Positions 1-6,909 are shown, counted from the first letter of the stretch. The stretch: DNA of 13,703 bases from DAIRFP01 sp036794995 (GCA_036794995.1 DAIRFP010000134.1:1-13703), one strand, 5' to 3'. Notes: generated from the letters alone by a model not told the origin. Translations and numbers: made by a program.

Positions 1-585
1 CCCCTCGTTCTGTTCGTCCTGACCTACAAATTGGGCGAGTTCGCCATCGGGCCCATGGTAAAGCCTTTTTGGGTGGACTACGGTAAATCGATCTGGCCCC
101 TGCAGGACGATCTGATGTTTCAGATCGGCTTGTTCCCCACGACCTTCGGCATCGTGCTCAGTGTGCTGGGCGCTTTACTCGGTGGCGCCTTCATCTCCCG
201 CTTCGGGATTTTCCACGCCGTTTGGTTTCTCGGCTTACTCCAGGCCGTCTCCAATGTCGGGTATTCGTTCGTCGATTGGATGAATCTCGGCAGGCTTGGG
301 CTTTATGGGGCGTCGATGTTTGAATCGCTCAGTGGCGGTCTCGGCACGGCGGCCTTTTTAGCGTTTCTCATGAACATCTGCCAGAAGGAGCACGCGACGA
401 TTCAATATGCGTTTCTCTCCTCGATCTTTTCTCTGACGGGTCGCTTGATCGGTGGAATCAGCGGCCTGGGAGCTGAACGTTACGGTTACGGCAATTACTT
501 TGCGATTACGTTCCTCCTATCGATGCCCGCCTATCTCTTGCTGCCCTGGGTGAAACAGTGGATTCACGAGGAGCCGCGCAAATAA
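1..585 (+). CDS. AmpG-like MFS permease, C-terminal part (5' truncated by window)
   Basis: The frame is open from base 1, so the gene starts outside the window; 194 codons are visible, ending in TAA at 583-585. The start has a helix ending LGEFAIGPMVKPF, followed by at least four more hydrophobic helices, a loop GAxxISRFG typical of the MFS inter-helix basic signature, and a short charged C-terminus (WIHEEPRK). The helix pattern and the KLGEFAIGPMVKPFWVDYG stretch resemble the second half of AmpG/PAT-family permeases, which import muropeptides or acetyl-CoA across the inner membrane. That assignment is at family level; the substrate cannot be read from this half. The last 22 bases overlap the end of the convergent senB gene, so the two transcripts meet tail to tail with no spacer. 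A role in the selenium pathway is not indicated. Confidence 0.72.
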   Translation, partial: PLVLFVLTYKLGEFAIGPMVKPFWVDYGKSIWPLQDDLMFQIGLFPTTFGIVLSVLGALLGGAFISRFGIFHAVWFLGLLQAVSNVGYSFVDWMNLGRLGLYGASMFESLSGGLGTAAFLAFLMNICQKEHATIQYAFLSSIFSLTGRLIGGISGLGAERYGYGNYFAITFLLSMPAYLLLPWVKQWIHEEPRK

Positions 586-1556
586 GTCGGCAATTGATCA
601 GGGCGTTGATTGATCAATTCACGCAGCACGTTGCGCCAGGCGTTCTGCTCGCGCTGCGGCTGGACTAAATAGGCCAACTCCCCGCACTGGCGTTTCAAGC
701 GACGGTAGAATTTCGCGTCGGTTTCGCTTCTGAGCAGCAATTGGGTGAGCCGGCGGGTATCGCCGACGGGGAAATAGCCAGCAAAGGTTTTACCCAAAGT
801 CCCCACCAAGCCGGGTATTTTCGAGGCCACCACCGGCACCGCGGAAGCCAATGCTTCCGACAAAACGTTTGAACTTCCTTCCATGCGTGACGTGATAACC
901 GCCAGATCGCTGCGCGCCAGCGTTCGCCTGGTCTGCCGATGGGACAGCTCGCCGAGCCATCGATAGCGAGGGTTATGCGCCGCCTCCGTTCGCGCCAGTT
1001 TTTCTAGCCGCGGATCCAAAGGCAGGCCGATATGCACGACCTGGATTTGTGATTCAGGCGGCAGGCGACGGACAGCCATGGCCGCGCGGAGAGGATCTTT
1101 TTCCCTCCGTAGATGGCCGATAAGGCAAACTTGAAAGATTTTTGCCGCCGGTTTTGCTAGCCGATAGGGCTCTGCGGACTGATAAATAATGCGCGTCTTT
1201 GCATGCAAACGCTTGGGCAGCTCGGCCAACGCCATTTTTTGCAGAGCGACCAGACGGGTGGCAACGTTAAGCGACCGTTTGGCGTTGCGGTCGGATCGGA
1301 TGTCGCGGTAGAGATCAGTCCCGGTCAAAACTACGATCAATGGTAGCTCCGGACGGGACTGATAGAATTTTTCGATGGATGGGTAACTGCGACGGGCGTG
1401 AAGCGCGATCAACAGGTCACAGCGCGCCCCCTCATAGGATTGGCCAACCTTAACCGTATGCCCCAGCTTGCGGAGAATCTGCGCCCAACGAACCGCGGTG
1501 ATCTTGTTTCCGTTGTTAAGCTCCAGGGGAAAAGGCGTGATCAGCTGTATGTGCAC
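564..1556 (-). CDS. senB: SenB-type selenosugar synthase (GT-B glycosyltransferase)
   Basis: This 330-residue protein matches the single-domain GT-B family once called TIGR04348 and now known as SenB. It couples selenophosphate to a UDP-sugar (UDP-GlcNAc or UDP-glucose) to give a 1-seleno-sugar, the selenium donor for selenoneine. Visible marks are the N-terminal Rossmann start (HIQLITPFP), LTGTDLY at 77-83, GHLRREKDP at 147-155 opening the second Rossmann domain, and an E-x7-E donor-binding motif (E226...E234 in the EGSSNVLSEAL segment), followed by PVVASKIPG. The start is GTG at 1554-1556; no ATG fits. Only 8 bases separate it from the senA stop, so translation is probably coupled. Its 3' end overlaps the convergent permease gene by 22 bases. 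Family assignment is strong. The choice of sugar and of selenium over sulfur is inferred from the family and from the adjacent senA. Confidence 0.86.
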   Translation of the reverse strand: MHIQLITPFPLELNNGNKITAVRWAQILRKLGHTVKVGQSYEGARCDLLIALHARRSYPSIEKFYQSRPELPLIVVLTGTDLYRDIRSDRNAKRSLNVATRLVALQKMALAELPKRLHAKTRIIYQSAEPYRLAKPAAKIFQVCLIGHLRREKDPLRAAMAVRRLPPESQIQVVHIGLPLDPRLEKLARTEAAHNPRYRWLGELSHRQTRRTLARSDLAVITSRMEGSSNVLSEALASAVPVVASKIPGLVGTLGKTFAGYFPVGDTRRLTQLLLRSETDAKFYRRLKRQCGELAYLVQPQREQNAWRNVLRELINQRPDQLPTYLRGSS

Positions 1557-1564
1557 GTGTCTGG

Positions 1565-2995
1565 CTACCCGGCACAGGTCCGAAATCCGGCCCAGACGTC
1601 ACGGCGGTCCGGTGTATAGAAATTTCTCCACGTATTGCGAATCAGCAGGGAACGAGTGGCCCAACAACCGCCGCGGAGCACCTTGTGGGTGCCAAACCAG
1701 GGCTTCGAGTATTCCTTATAGGGATCTGCGATAAACCCTTGATACGGCATGAAACTATCGGCTGTCCATTCCCATACATTGCCGATCATCTGGCGGCAGC
1801 CGAAGGCGCTATCACCGCTCGGGTAGTCGCCCACTTCCACCAGACCTGAGCGCCAATCTAGGTTAGCTCGTTCAGCAGTGGGAGGATCGTCGCCCCACGG
1901 AAAATGTCGCCGGCGATACTGCGGAACGTCGCCGGCGGATGCTGGTTCTATTGACGCGGCAACTTCCCACTCCGCTTCCGTGGGCAGCCTTCGTCCGGCC
2001 CAATTGCAATACGCTTCGGCTTCGTACCAATTGACGTGGACGATCGGGAGATTTTCATTGAGCGGCATATAGCGATCAAAAACGCGCTGTTGCCAACGGC
2101 CCGCAGCCTGCCGGCGCCAGTACACCGGACATTCCAACGGTTGTTTAGCAGCAGCGGGTTCCAAGGATTGGCTGATCTTATTATTGAAGAACTTAGCCAA
2201 GGAGTTTTCGAGCTGAGGCGCCCCGCCGGACTGCCGCCATTGCCAACCTTCCACGCTCCAGAACTTAGGTTCGCGGTAGCCGCCTGCTTCAACGAATTCA
2301 AGAAACTCGCCGTTGGTGACCGGCGCCCGGGCGATGCGAAAGGGGTTGATCTGAACGGGATGCGCCCATTTTTCATTGTCGAAAGCAAAGGGAAAGTCCG
2401 GCGTAGCGCCGACAACGAAATGACCGCCCGGAACATCGACATCGCCCGGAAAAGGACCGCCGGAATCGTCGCCGGGAAATTGGCTTACTGCCAAACGTGG
2501 TGCGGAGTAGCCGAGGGTTTGCCGTGTGCAAGCTAAGGCCTCAGCGTGCATGCCTTCGTGAAACGTGGCCAGCAAGTAAAAATAAAAATCTGTCTCAGTG
2601 AGCGTGAAGTTGCTGTCGATCAACCCGACGCAACGATCCATAACCTCGTCCATGTATTGGTGTGTCTTTTCAAATGACGGCAGCAAAAGTTCCCAACGTA
2701 TATCGTGGGCAATATCGGTGGAGTTGTAAAGCTCATCGCCATTTTCCAGGATCGGCTTCTGCTTTTTGAGCTGGCGTAGGATCCAAAACTCCTGAAACCA
2801 GGCGACATGCCCGATTTCCCAAAGCGGGGGATTGACGATGGCCAGGCGCGGGCCAATCAGGCGCTTCTCGTCGAGGTCTGTGACGAGGTCGAGTGTACGG
2901 GTGCGAAACTCACCCATGGCAGCGATGAGATCCCTGGCGCCAAAGGAAGACAGTGGGCCATGGGCCACTGCCGCGGAGGCATTCACGCTATTCAT
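1565..2995 (-). CDS. senA: SenA/EgtB-type nonheme-iron enzyme (selenoneine synthase)
   Basis: This protein is 476 residues from the ATG at 2993-2995; an in-frame TTG at 3029-3031 lies inside a hairpin and is unlikely. It has the two-part EgtB/SenA layout. The N-terminal DinB-like four-helix domain carries a three-histidine iron site, H63 (GHVAWF) plus H146 and H150 (FHEGMHAEA). From about residue 188 there is a formylglycine-generating-enzyme-like domain with PVTNGEFLEF, WYEAEAYCNWAGRRLPTEAEWE, FPWGDD, GNVWEW and a terminal AGFRTCAG. EgtB joins hercynine to a thiol and SenA joins hercynine to a selenosugar. I call SenA because the next gene, 8 bases away, is senB. The Se-versus-S choice is not proven by sequence alone, and EgtB is the alternative. 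Hercynine would come from EgtD in the same locus. It follows the GH84 gene after 58 bases containing a strong stem-loop. Confidence 0.85.
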   Translation of the reverse strand: MNSVNASAAVAHGPLSSFGARDLIAAMGEFRTRTLDLVTDLDEKRLIGPRLAIVNPPLWEIGHVAWFQEFWILRQLKKQKPILENGDELYNSTDIAHDIRWELLLPSFEKTHQYMDEVMDRCVGLIDSNFTLTETDFYFYLLATFHEGMHAEALACTRQTLGYSAPRLAVSQFPGDDSGGPFPGDVDVPGGHFVVGATPDFPFAFDNEKWAHPVQINPFRIARAPVTNGEFLEFVEAGGYREPKFWSVEGWQWRQSGGAPQLENSLAKFFNNKISQSLEPAAAKQPLECPVYWRRQAAGRWQQRVFDRYMPLNENLPIVHVNWYEAEAYCNWAGRRLPTEAEWEVAASIEPASAGDVPQYRRRHFPWGDDPPTAERANLDWRSGLVEVGDYPSGDSAFGCRQMIGNVWEWTADSFMPYQGFIADPYKEYSKPWFGTHKVLRGGCWATRSLLIRNTWRNFYTPDRRDVWAGFRTCAG

Positions 2996-3019
2996 GTTAA
3001 TTGATTTACGCCAGTCTCT

Positions 3020-3052
3020 GGGGTTGATCAAGATGCTCGAGCATCAAACCCC
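3020..3052 (-). repeat. Stem-loop between GH84 gene and senA
   Basis: Outer arms GGGGTT (3020-3025) and AACCCC (3047-3052) flank a perfect 14-base palindrome, GATGCTCGAGCATC (3032-3045). The 6 bases GATCAA on one side and one A on the other remain unpaired; an alternative fold pairs GGGGTTGAT with ATCAA/ACCCC around a bulged A. It begins one base past the GH84 stop codon and ends 24 bases before the senA ATG. No T-run follows on the minus strand, so it does not look like a standard intrinsic terminator. An mRNA-processing, stability or attenuation element is more likely, but this is inference. Confidence 0.6.
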
Positions 3053-3053
3053 G

Positions 3054-4211
3054 TCATGTGCCGAATGGCTTTCTCGCATGGGAATCCAGTTCCCTTCGCA
3101 GCAGTTCTTGCCACGGGTGAATTTCACGGGCCCATTTTTGTGCGCGATGTTTTCGGATGTAATCAATGGTGAGTTTCAATTGGTTGCGTTCCCTGGGTGC
3201 TAACCTCAGCGACCGTGTGGTCTTTTTCGCGCGTTGGTGTTGCTCACAGAAGCTCCGAAGGGTCCGCCAGTGTGAGAGGGCGCCAGGACCATAGATCTCA
3301 CGGACGATCCTCTCCCAGCTTGATTCCGGCCTGTAGTGAGTCGGGTCGGCGGCATAATCGAGGCAGGTCGCGAGGGGGATGAAGCTCAGCGCTTCTTGCA
3401 GCAGCGGATTACTGAGGTAGCCGTAAACTGCACGAGGCAATTTTCGGTCGCGCCCTCGGAGAGGTCCGAGGTGCAGTTCGTCTCGCATGGAAAGGTCGTT
3501 GACCGGATAGTTGTCCCATAACAATACGGGGTGTTTGACCCGCCTCCTGATCTTTCGAACGTGAGGCAGCGTGATCCTTTGAGGAACCACCGATGGGCCG
3601 GTCCAGAAACACGCGACAGTTGCCGGTAGAGATTCGCCCAAGACCTCTAGGAAGTTGGGTTCAAACTCACCGAAGACCCGTGCGAGTAACGGGTCCAAAC
3701 TATAGTAGGAAGGACAGATCCACCATTCGACATCCTTCCACCCGGGGGGCTGCCTGGCGTGAATTTTTTCCAGCCAAGTTCCTTCGGCCTGGGCCAAGCT
3801 TTCCCCAAAATTTCTGCGATCCGTTTCATATTCGAGTTGGGAGGGTATATCGTCGAACAGGACTGCGAAGGTTCTTACCCCTGCGTCGTAGAATCGCCGG
3901 GCTTTTGCGAGCAAAGTCCGCACAGGGGTTTCTTCAGAAAAACACAATCCTTTGCCGGGATGAAAACCGTAGACAAAATCAATCCTTCGGGCCTGAGCGT
4001 GGTGGATTAGCTGTCGGAGCGCTTGCCACTGCTCCCGAGGATAGGGTTCCCTCCAGCGTTCCCGATGATAGGGATCGTCTTTTGGAGCGTAGAGATAGGT
4101 ATTCATACCGCGCGCGGCGCCAAACTCGAGTAATGCTTTGCGATGCGACATGCTCCAGAGCGGACCGAAGAATCCTTCAACGATGCCGCGCCGCTCAAAT
4201 CGGGTTCTCAT
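3054..4211 (-). CDS. GH84 beta-N-acetylglucosaminidase (O-GlcNAcase-like), first gene of sen operon
   Basis: Numbering is from the ATG at 4209-4211 (385 residues). GH84 enzymes hydrolyse beta-N-acetylglucosaminides by substrate-assisted catalysis through the 2-acetamido group. The core signatures are present in order: RGIVEGFFG near residue 9, YAPKDD (41-46, with the substrate lysine), the catalytic Asp pair in FDDI (D120-D121), WTGP (203-206) and WDNYPVND (232-239, sugar-binding Asn and Asp). The frame stays open to an ATG at 4313, but that extension (34 residues, no signal-peptide character) would overlap the start of the divergent SUMF1-like gene. The ATG at 4229 is the other plausible start. 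With either internal start the protein is cytoplasmic, unlike most secreted bacterial GH84 enzymes. It heads the GH84-senA-senB unit, so an intracellular GlcNAc-linked substrate from this pathway is plausible. The family call is firm; the role is inference. Confidence 0.82.
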   Translation of the reverse strand: MRTRFERRGIVEGFFGPLWSMSHRKALLEFGAARGMNTYLYAPKDDPYHRERWREPYPREQWQALRQLIHHAQARRIDFVYGFHPGKGLCFSEETPVRTLLAKARRFYDAGVRTFAVLFDDIPSQLEYETDRRNFGESLAQAEGTWLEKIHARQPPGWKDVEWWICPSYYSLDPLLARVFGEFEPNFLEVLGESLPATVACFWTGPSVVPQRITLPHVRKIRRRVKHPVLLWDNYPVNDLSMRDELHLGPLRGRDRKLPRAVYGYLSNPLLQEALSFIPLATCLDYAADPTHYRPESSWERIVREIYGPGALSHWRTLRSFCEQHQRAKKTTRSLRLAPRERNQLKLTIDYIRKHRAQKWAREIHPWQELLRRELDSHARKPFGT

Positions 4212-4235
4212 AGTTTGATAATCTCGCATACGGGG

Positions 4236-4275
4236 AAAGAGCCGGCAAGATTCCCTTGCCAACAATGGGCTCTTT
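4236..4275. promoter_or_regulatory. Nested inverted repeat in the GH84/SUMF1-like divergent promoter region
   Basis: Outer arms AAAGAGCC (4236-4243) and GGCTCTTT (4268-4275) are perfect 8-base complements. Directly inside the left arm lies GGCAAG (4244-4249), with partner CTTGCC at 4255-4260 across a 5-base loop. The left side is thus a continuous 14-base arm, while the right side has a 7-base bulge (AACAATG, 4261-4267). It sits between the likely GH84 start (4211 or 4229) and the divergent ATG at 4312, where promoters for both units should lie. It could be a regulator's operator or a leader-RNA fold of the GH84-senA-senB transcript. No T-run follows on either strand. Confidence 0.55.
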
Positions 4276-4284
4276 ACGTACCAT
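4256..4284 (+). promoter_or_regulatory. Possible sigma70-type promoter for SUMF1-like/LysE genes
   Basis: TTGCCA (4256-4261) lies 17 bases before TACCAT (4279-4284), 5/6 and 4/6 matches to the -35 and -10 consensus. The predicted start near 4291 would leave a leader of about 20 bases before the ATG at 4312. The -35 overlaps the right arm of the inner inverted repeat, so a regulator bound there could block it. This comes from visual matching only. Confidence 0.25.
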
Positions 4285-4311
4285 GCTGGGAAGAGCTGGC
4301 AACGTAATTTC

Positions 4312-5130
4312 ATGGTCCCTCAGCAATACTATCTTTGTGCGAACGTCGCCGTAGTTGTCTGGTACCTAGTCTCAGCCGCTTGTATTTCCAGCGCCGCCGA
4401 CTCAAGCAACGGCAGCGCTATGGCGCGCATTCCCGCGGGCAAGTTTTTGATGGGCAGCAACGCAGGTCCGGAGGACGAGCGTCCGCAACAGGAGCTTCAA
4501 GTCGCTGAATTTTTTATCGACCGAACCCCGGTGACAAACGCGCAATTCGCGCAATTCATCAACGCTAAGGGTACCCAGTCGGTTGACGGGCAGGGTTGGT
4601 ACGACACCGACGACAACGATGCGCGGATTCACCGGCGGGAAGGCCAATGGGTAGCGGACTCAGGTGCTGAGAATCATCCCGTGGTGGAAGCTTCCTGGTA
4701 TGGCGCGGTGGCTTACTGCGCATGGCTGGGAAAACGTCTGCCCAGTGAAGCCGAGTGGGAGAAAGCGGCGCGTGGAACCGACGGGCGAAAATATCCTTGG
4801 GGGAACGAAGCACCGGATCGCAGTCGTGCACATTTCGCTGCGGGCTGGAATGACTTGCGAGCGGTAGGTGCCTTGCCGAAAGGCGCCAGCCCCTATGGCG
4901 TTTTGGATTTAGCGGGAAATGGTTGGGAGTGGGTCAGCAGCGCTTATCTGCCTTATCCGTATGACTCAAAAGATGGACGCGAGGATCTGACTCGGCTTCA
5001 GGTCCGTGTCACCCGCGGTGGTGGCCATGACTCTCCGCCGGAGGAACTAACCACAACTCACCGCGGACGGCAGGTCTCACGCAATCCCCGTGGTGGACAT
5101 CACAATATTGGATTCCGTTGTGCTCGTTAG
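4312..5130 (+). CDS. Secreted SUMF1/FGE-domain protein without catalytic cysteines
   Basis: This protein is 272 residues. The N-terminus has a hydrophobic stretch (about 11-27, ending in a possible cleavage site near SSAAD), so export is likely. The rest is one formylglycine-generating-enzyme-like domain: PAGKFLMGS (41-49), PVTNAQFAQFI (73-83), HPVVEASWYGAVAYCAWLGKR (122-142), LPSEAEWEKAAR (143-154), YPWGN (161-165), LAGNGWEW (200-207), VTRGGGHDSP (233-242) and IGFRCAR at the end. True FGE carries a cysteine pair after the RGGS motif. Here that segment reads RGGGHDSPPEEL with no cysteine, so sulfatase activation is unlikely. It also lacks the DinB iron domain of EgtB/SenA. The chemistry is therefore unknown. 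It is divergent from the GH84 gene and followed after 20 bases by the LysE-family gene, so the two are probably cotranscribed. Confidence 0.8.
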   Translation: MVPQQYYLCANVAVVVWYLVSAACISSAADSSNGSAMARIPAGKFLMGSNAGPEDERPQQELQVAEFFIDRTPVTNAQFAQFINAKGTQSVDGQGWYDTDDNDARIHRREGQWVADSGAENHPVVEASWYGAVAYCAWLGKRLPSEAEWEKAARGTDGRKYPWGNEAPDRSRAHFAAGWNDLRAVGALPKGASPYGVLDLAGNGWEWVSSAYLPYPYDSKDGREDLTRLQVRVTRGGGHDSPPEELTTTHRGRQVSRNPRGGHHNIGFRCAR

Positions 5131-5150
5131 CAATCGGGTGGTTTCGACGA

Positions 5151-5798
5151 ATGGCCATTGATCTCTTATTACTGGGAATTCTGATCGGACTGATGGTGGC
5201 GGTGCCGGTCGGTCCTTTGGGTTTGTTGTGCCTCAATCGGTCACTGGCGACAGGTCGGTTGTATGGGTTGGTTTCCGGACTGGCGGTGGCGACGGCGGAC
5301 GCGCTGGCGGCCGGCATGGTGGCGCTGGGCATTTCGCTCATCTCCGGGGTTTTGACCGATCATCAAGTTCTCTTACGCCTAGTCGGCGGCGTGTTCCTTT
5401 GCTATTTGGGATGGAAAATCTATAGAACCGAGCCAAAGCCCCAGCAGCCAGCGTCGAACAATGGCCATAGCTTGCTCGGGGTTTTCATAACCACTTTCTT
5501 GTTGACGTTTTCATATCCGGTAACGATCCTGTCGTTCATCGCGATTTATGCGGGTTGGGGCGTTGAGAGTCTAAGCGGGCACTACTTTGGTGCTGCCTTG
5601 CTGACCCTCGGCGTGTTTATCGGCTCGTCTCTCTGGTGGATCGCTTTGTTTATTGGGCTCACCGCCTTTCACGACAGATTCAGCTTACGTGTGCTTGCCT
5701 GGATTCATCGCGTGTCCGGGGCAGTGATCGCGGGTTTTGGTTGTGTCGTTCTGCTAAGTATTCTTCCCATCAAAAGAACCCTGGGAATTTATTTCTAA
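5151..5798 (+). CDS. LysE/RhtB-family exporter
   Basis: This protein is 215 residues from the ATG at 5151; an upstream in-frame TTG at 5118 would overlap the previous gene and adds no membrane character. There are about six hydrophobic helices. The first contains the family hallmark PVGP (VAVPVGPLGLLCLNRSLATG), followed by the ATADALAAG segment, a hydrophilic middle loop (RTEPKPQQPASNNGH), and FLLTFSYPVTILSF, corresponding to the conserved second-half NP/YP helix. LysE-family proteins export amino acids and related small zwitterions by proton exchange at the inner membrane. It follows the SUMF1-like gene by 20 bases with GGGTGG as a weak ribosome-binding site. Its location between sen genes and egtD makes export of hercynine, selenoneine or an amino-acid precursor possible, but nothing in the sequence fixes the substrate. 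It converges on egtD. Confidence 0.8.
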   Translation: MAIDLLLLGILIGLMVAVPVGPLGLLCLNRSLATGRLYGLVSGLAVATADALAAGMVALGISLISGVLTDHQVLLRLVGGVFLCYLGWKIYRTEPKPQQPASNNGHSLLGVFITTFLLTFSYPVTILSFIAIYAGWGVESLSGHYFGAALLTLGVFIGSSLWWIALFIGLTAFHDRFSLRVLAWIHRVSGAVIAGFGCVVLLSILPIKRTLGIYF

Positions 5799-5886
5799 AG
5801 AAAGGGAGCCCAACGGTCCGGGGCGGGTTTTTCCATCCGCTTGGACCAACATTTACCCTGGCCCCGGTTGTTCACGCAATTTCAAG

Positions 5887-6909
5887 TCAAGCCGCTTTTT
5901 TAAAAAGCAAAAGCGAAAACCACTCGTTGGAGTCGGTGGAGTGTCGGACTGGATGCAGATTGAAGAAGCGCAACTGTTGCTGTAGCCGTTCCGGGTCGAA
6001 TTTGCGACTGATCTCGACGAGTATCCGGTCGTTTTTCTCCCAGCGGAACGAAGTATTAAAGGAGGCAAAGCGAATATCCTGCGCGGCGGTGGATACGGCG
6101 TACATCTCGATTTGTTGCCAATCGGTGTTGTACCACGAGTGGTAACGCATTTTAGCGAGGTCAAAATTACTGCCGACGAGGCGGTTGACGTTGTCAAACA
6201 CGTTGAGAATGAACTCCGCCGTTAGTCCCTGGGAGTCGCCGTAAGCCGGCTCCAGAACGCCGATGTCTTTTACGCGATCCGCGCCGAGCAGAAGGAAATC
6301 TCCCGGACCCAAGGCATCGGAGAGTTGGCTGAAAAAGCGGACAAAAGAAGCAGCGTTAAAATTGCCGATGGTACTGCCGAGAAAGACGAATAACGTCGGC
6401 AGGTGCTTCTCTATGCTGGCAAAGCCCTCCTCATAGCGTGCATGCAAACCGTGGAACTCGATTTGGGGTAAATGGGCGCGATTGAATTCCCGCGATAGAA
6501 TCAGTCCGGGCAGGCTCACGTCGATGGGCGCAAAGATTCCGGCGCCCCGTTGCCTGATCTGCTCCGTCAATAAGTGAGTGGTTTTTTTTGCCGATCCGGC
6601 TCCCAGCTCCACGATGCAGTTTACCGGCGCGGCAGCAATGATCTTCGCCGCGTCGCGCTCCAGGATGGCTTCCTCCGTGCGAGTCAGATAGTATTCGGGG
6701 AGCTGGCAAATTTGCTCGAACAATTCCGAACCGCGATCGTCGTACAGATGGTAAGCTTCCAACCAGCGGGGCTGATCCCAAAGAGTCCTCATGATGGAGG
6801 TTGCGGGATCTTCTTCCGGATGGCTCTCTTTGAGAGTCCAGATGGCGGGCTCGGCCATGCGCCAGAGGTGGCGGTGATCCGCTGAAAAAAGTGCTCGGTC
6901 GTCTCCCAT
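5887..6909 (-). CDS. egtD: EgtD, L-histidine N-alpha-methyltransferase
   Basis: EgtD trimethylates histidine with three S-adenosylmethionine to give hercynine, the shared precursor of ergothioneine and selenoneine. Residue numbers here count from the TTG at 6915; the ATG at 6909 is residue 3. The signatures are LYDDRGSELFEQI (57-69), YYLTRTEEAIL (75-85), SAM motif ELGAGSAKK (103-111), FLGSTIGNF (178-186, with Gly and Asn that contact the substrate amino group in mycobacterial EgtD), and EIS (301-303), matching the Glu and Ser that bind the imidazole. All key residues I can map are kept, so it should be active. Without the first 19 residues (ATG at 6858) the length is 323, closest to the family norm; no candidate start has a good ribosome-binding site. 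No egtB-independent egtC or egtE is present, which fits the gene supplying SenA. Confidence 0.93.
   Translation of the reverse strand: MGDDRALFSADHRHLWRMAEPAIWTLKESHPEEDPATSIMRTLWDQPRWLEAYHLYDDRGSELFEQICQLPEYYLTRTEEAILERDAAKIIAAAPVNCIVELGAGSAKKTTHLLTEQIRQRGAGIFAPIDVSLPGLILSREFNRAHLPQIEFHGLHARYEEGFASIEKHLPTLFVFLGSTIGNFNAASFVRFFSQLSDALGPGDFLLLGADRVKDIGVLEPAYGDSQGLTAEFILNVFDNVNRLVGSNFDLAKMRYHSWYNTDWQQIEMYAVSTAAQDIRFASFNTSFRWEKNDRILVEISRKFDPERLQQQLRFFNLHPVRHSTDSNEWFSLLLFKKAA

Noticed and set aside
1948..2536. Long ORFs on both strands inside senA (2036-2536 plus, 1948-2442 minus)
   Set aside because: They overlap the conserved SenA frame, have no family signature and are shadows of its codon use.
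3593..4213. 206-codon plus-strand ORF opposite the GH84 gene
   Set aside because: It is arginine-rich and motif-free, and it runs antisense to a frame with clear GH84 catalytic motifs.
5799..5886. Terminator between the convergent LysE-family gene and egtD
   Set aside because: GGTCC and GGACC can pair, but the loop is long and no T-run follows on either strand, so an intrinsic terminator is not supported.
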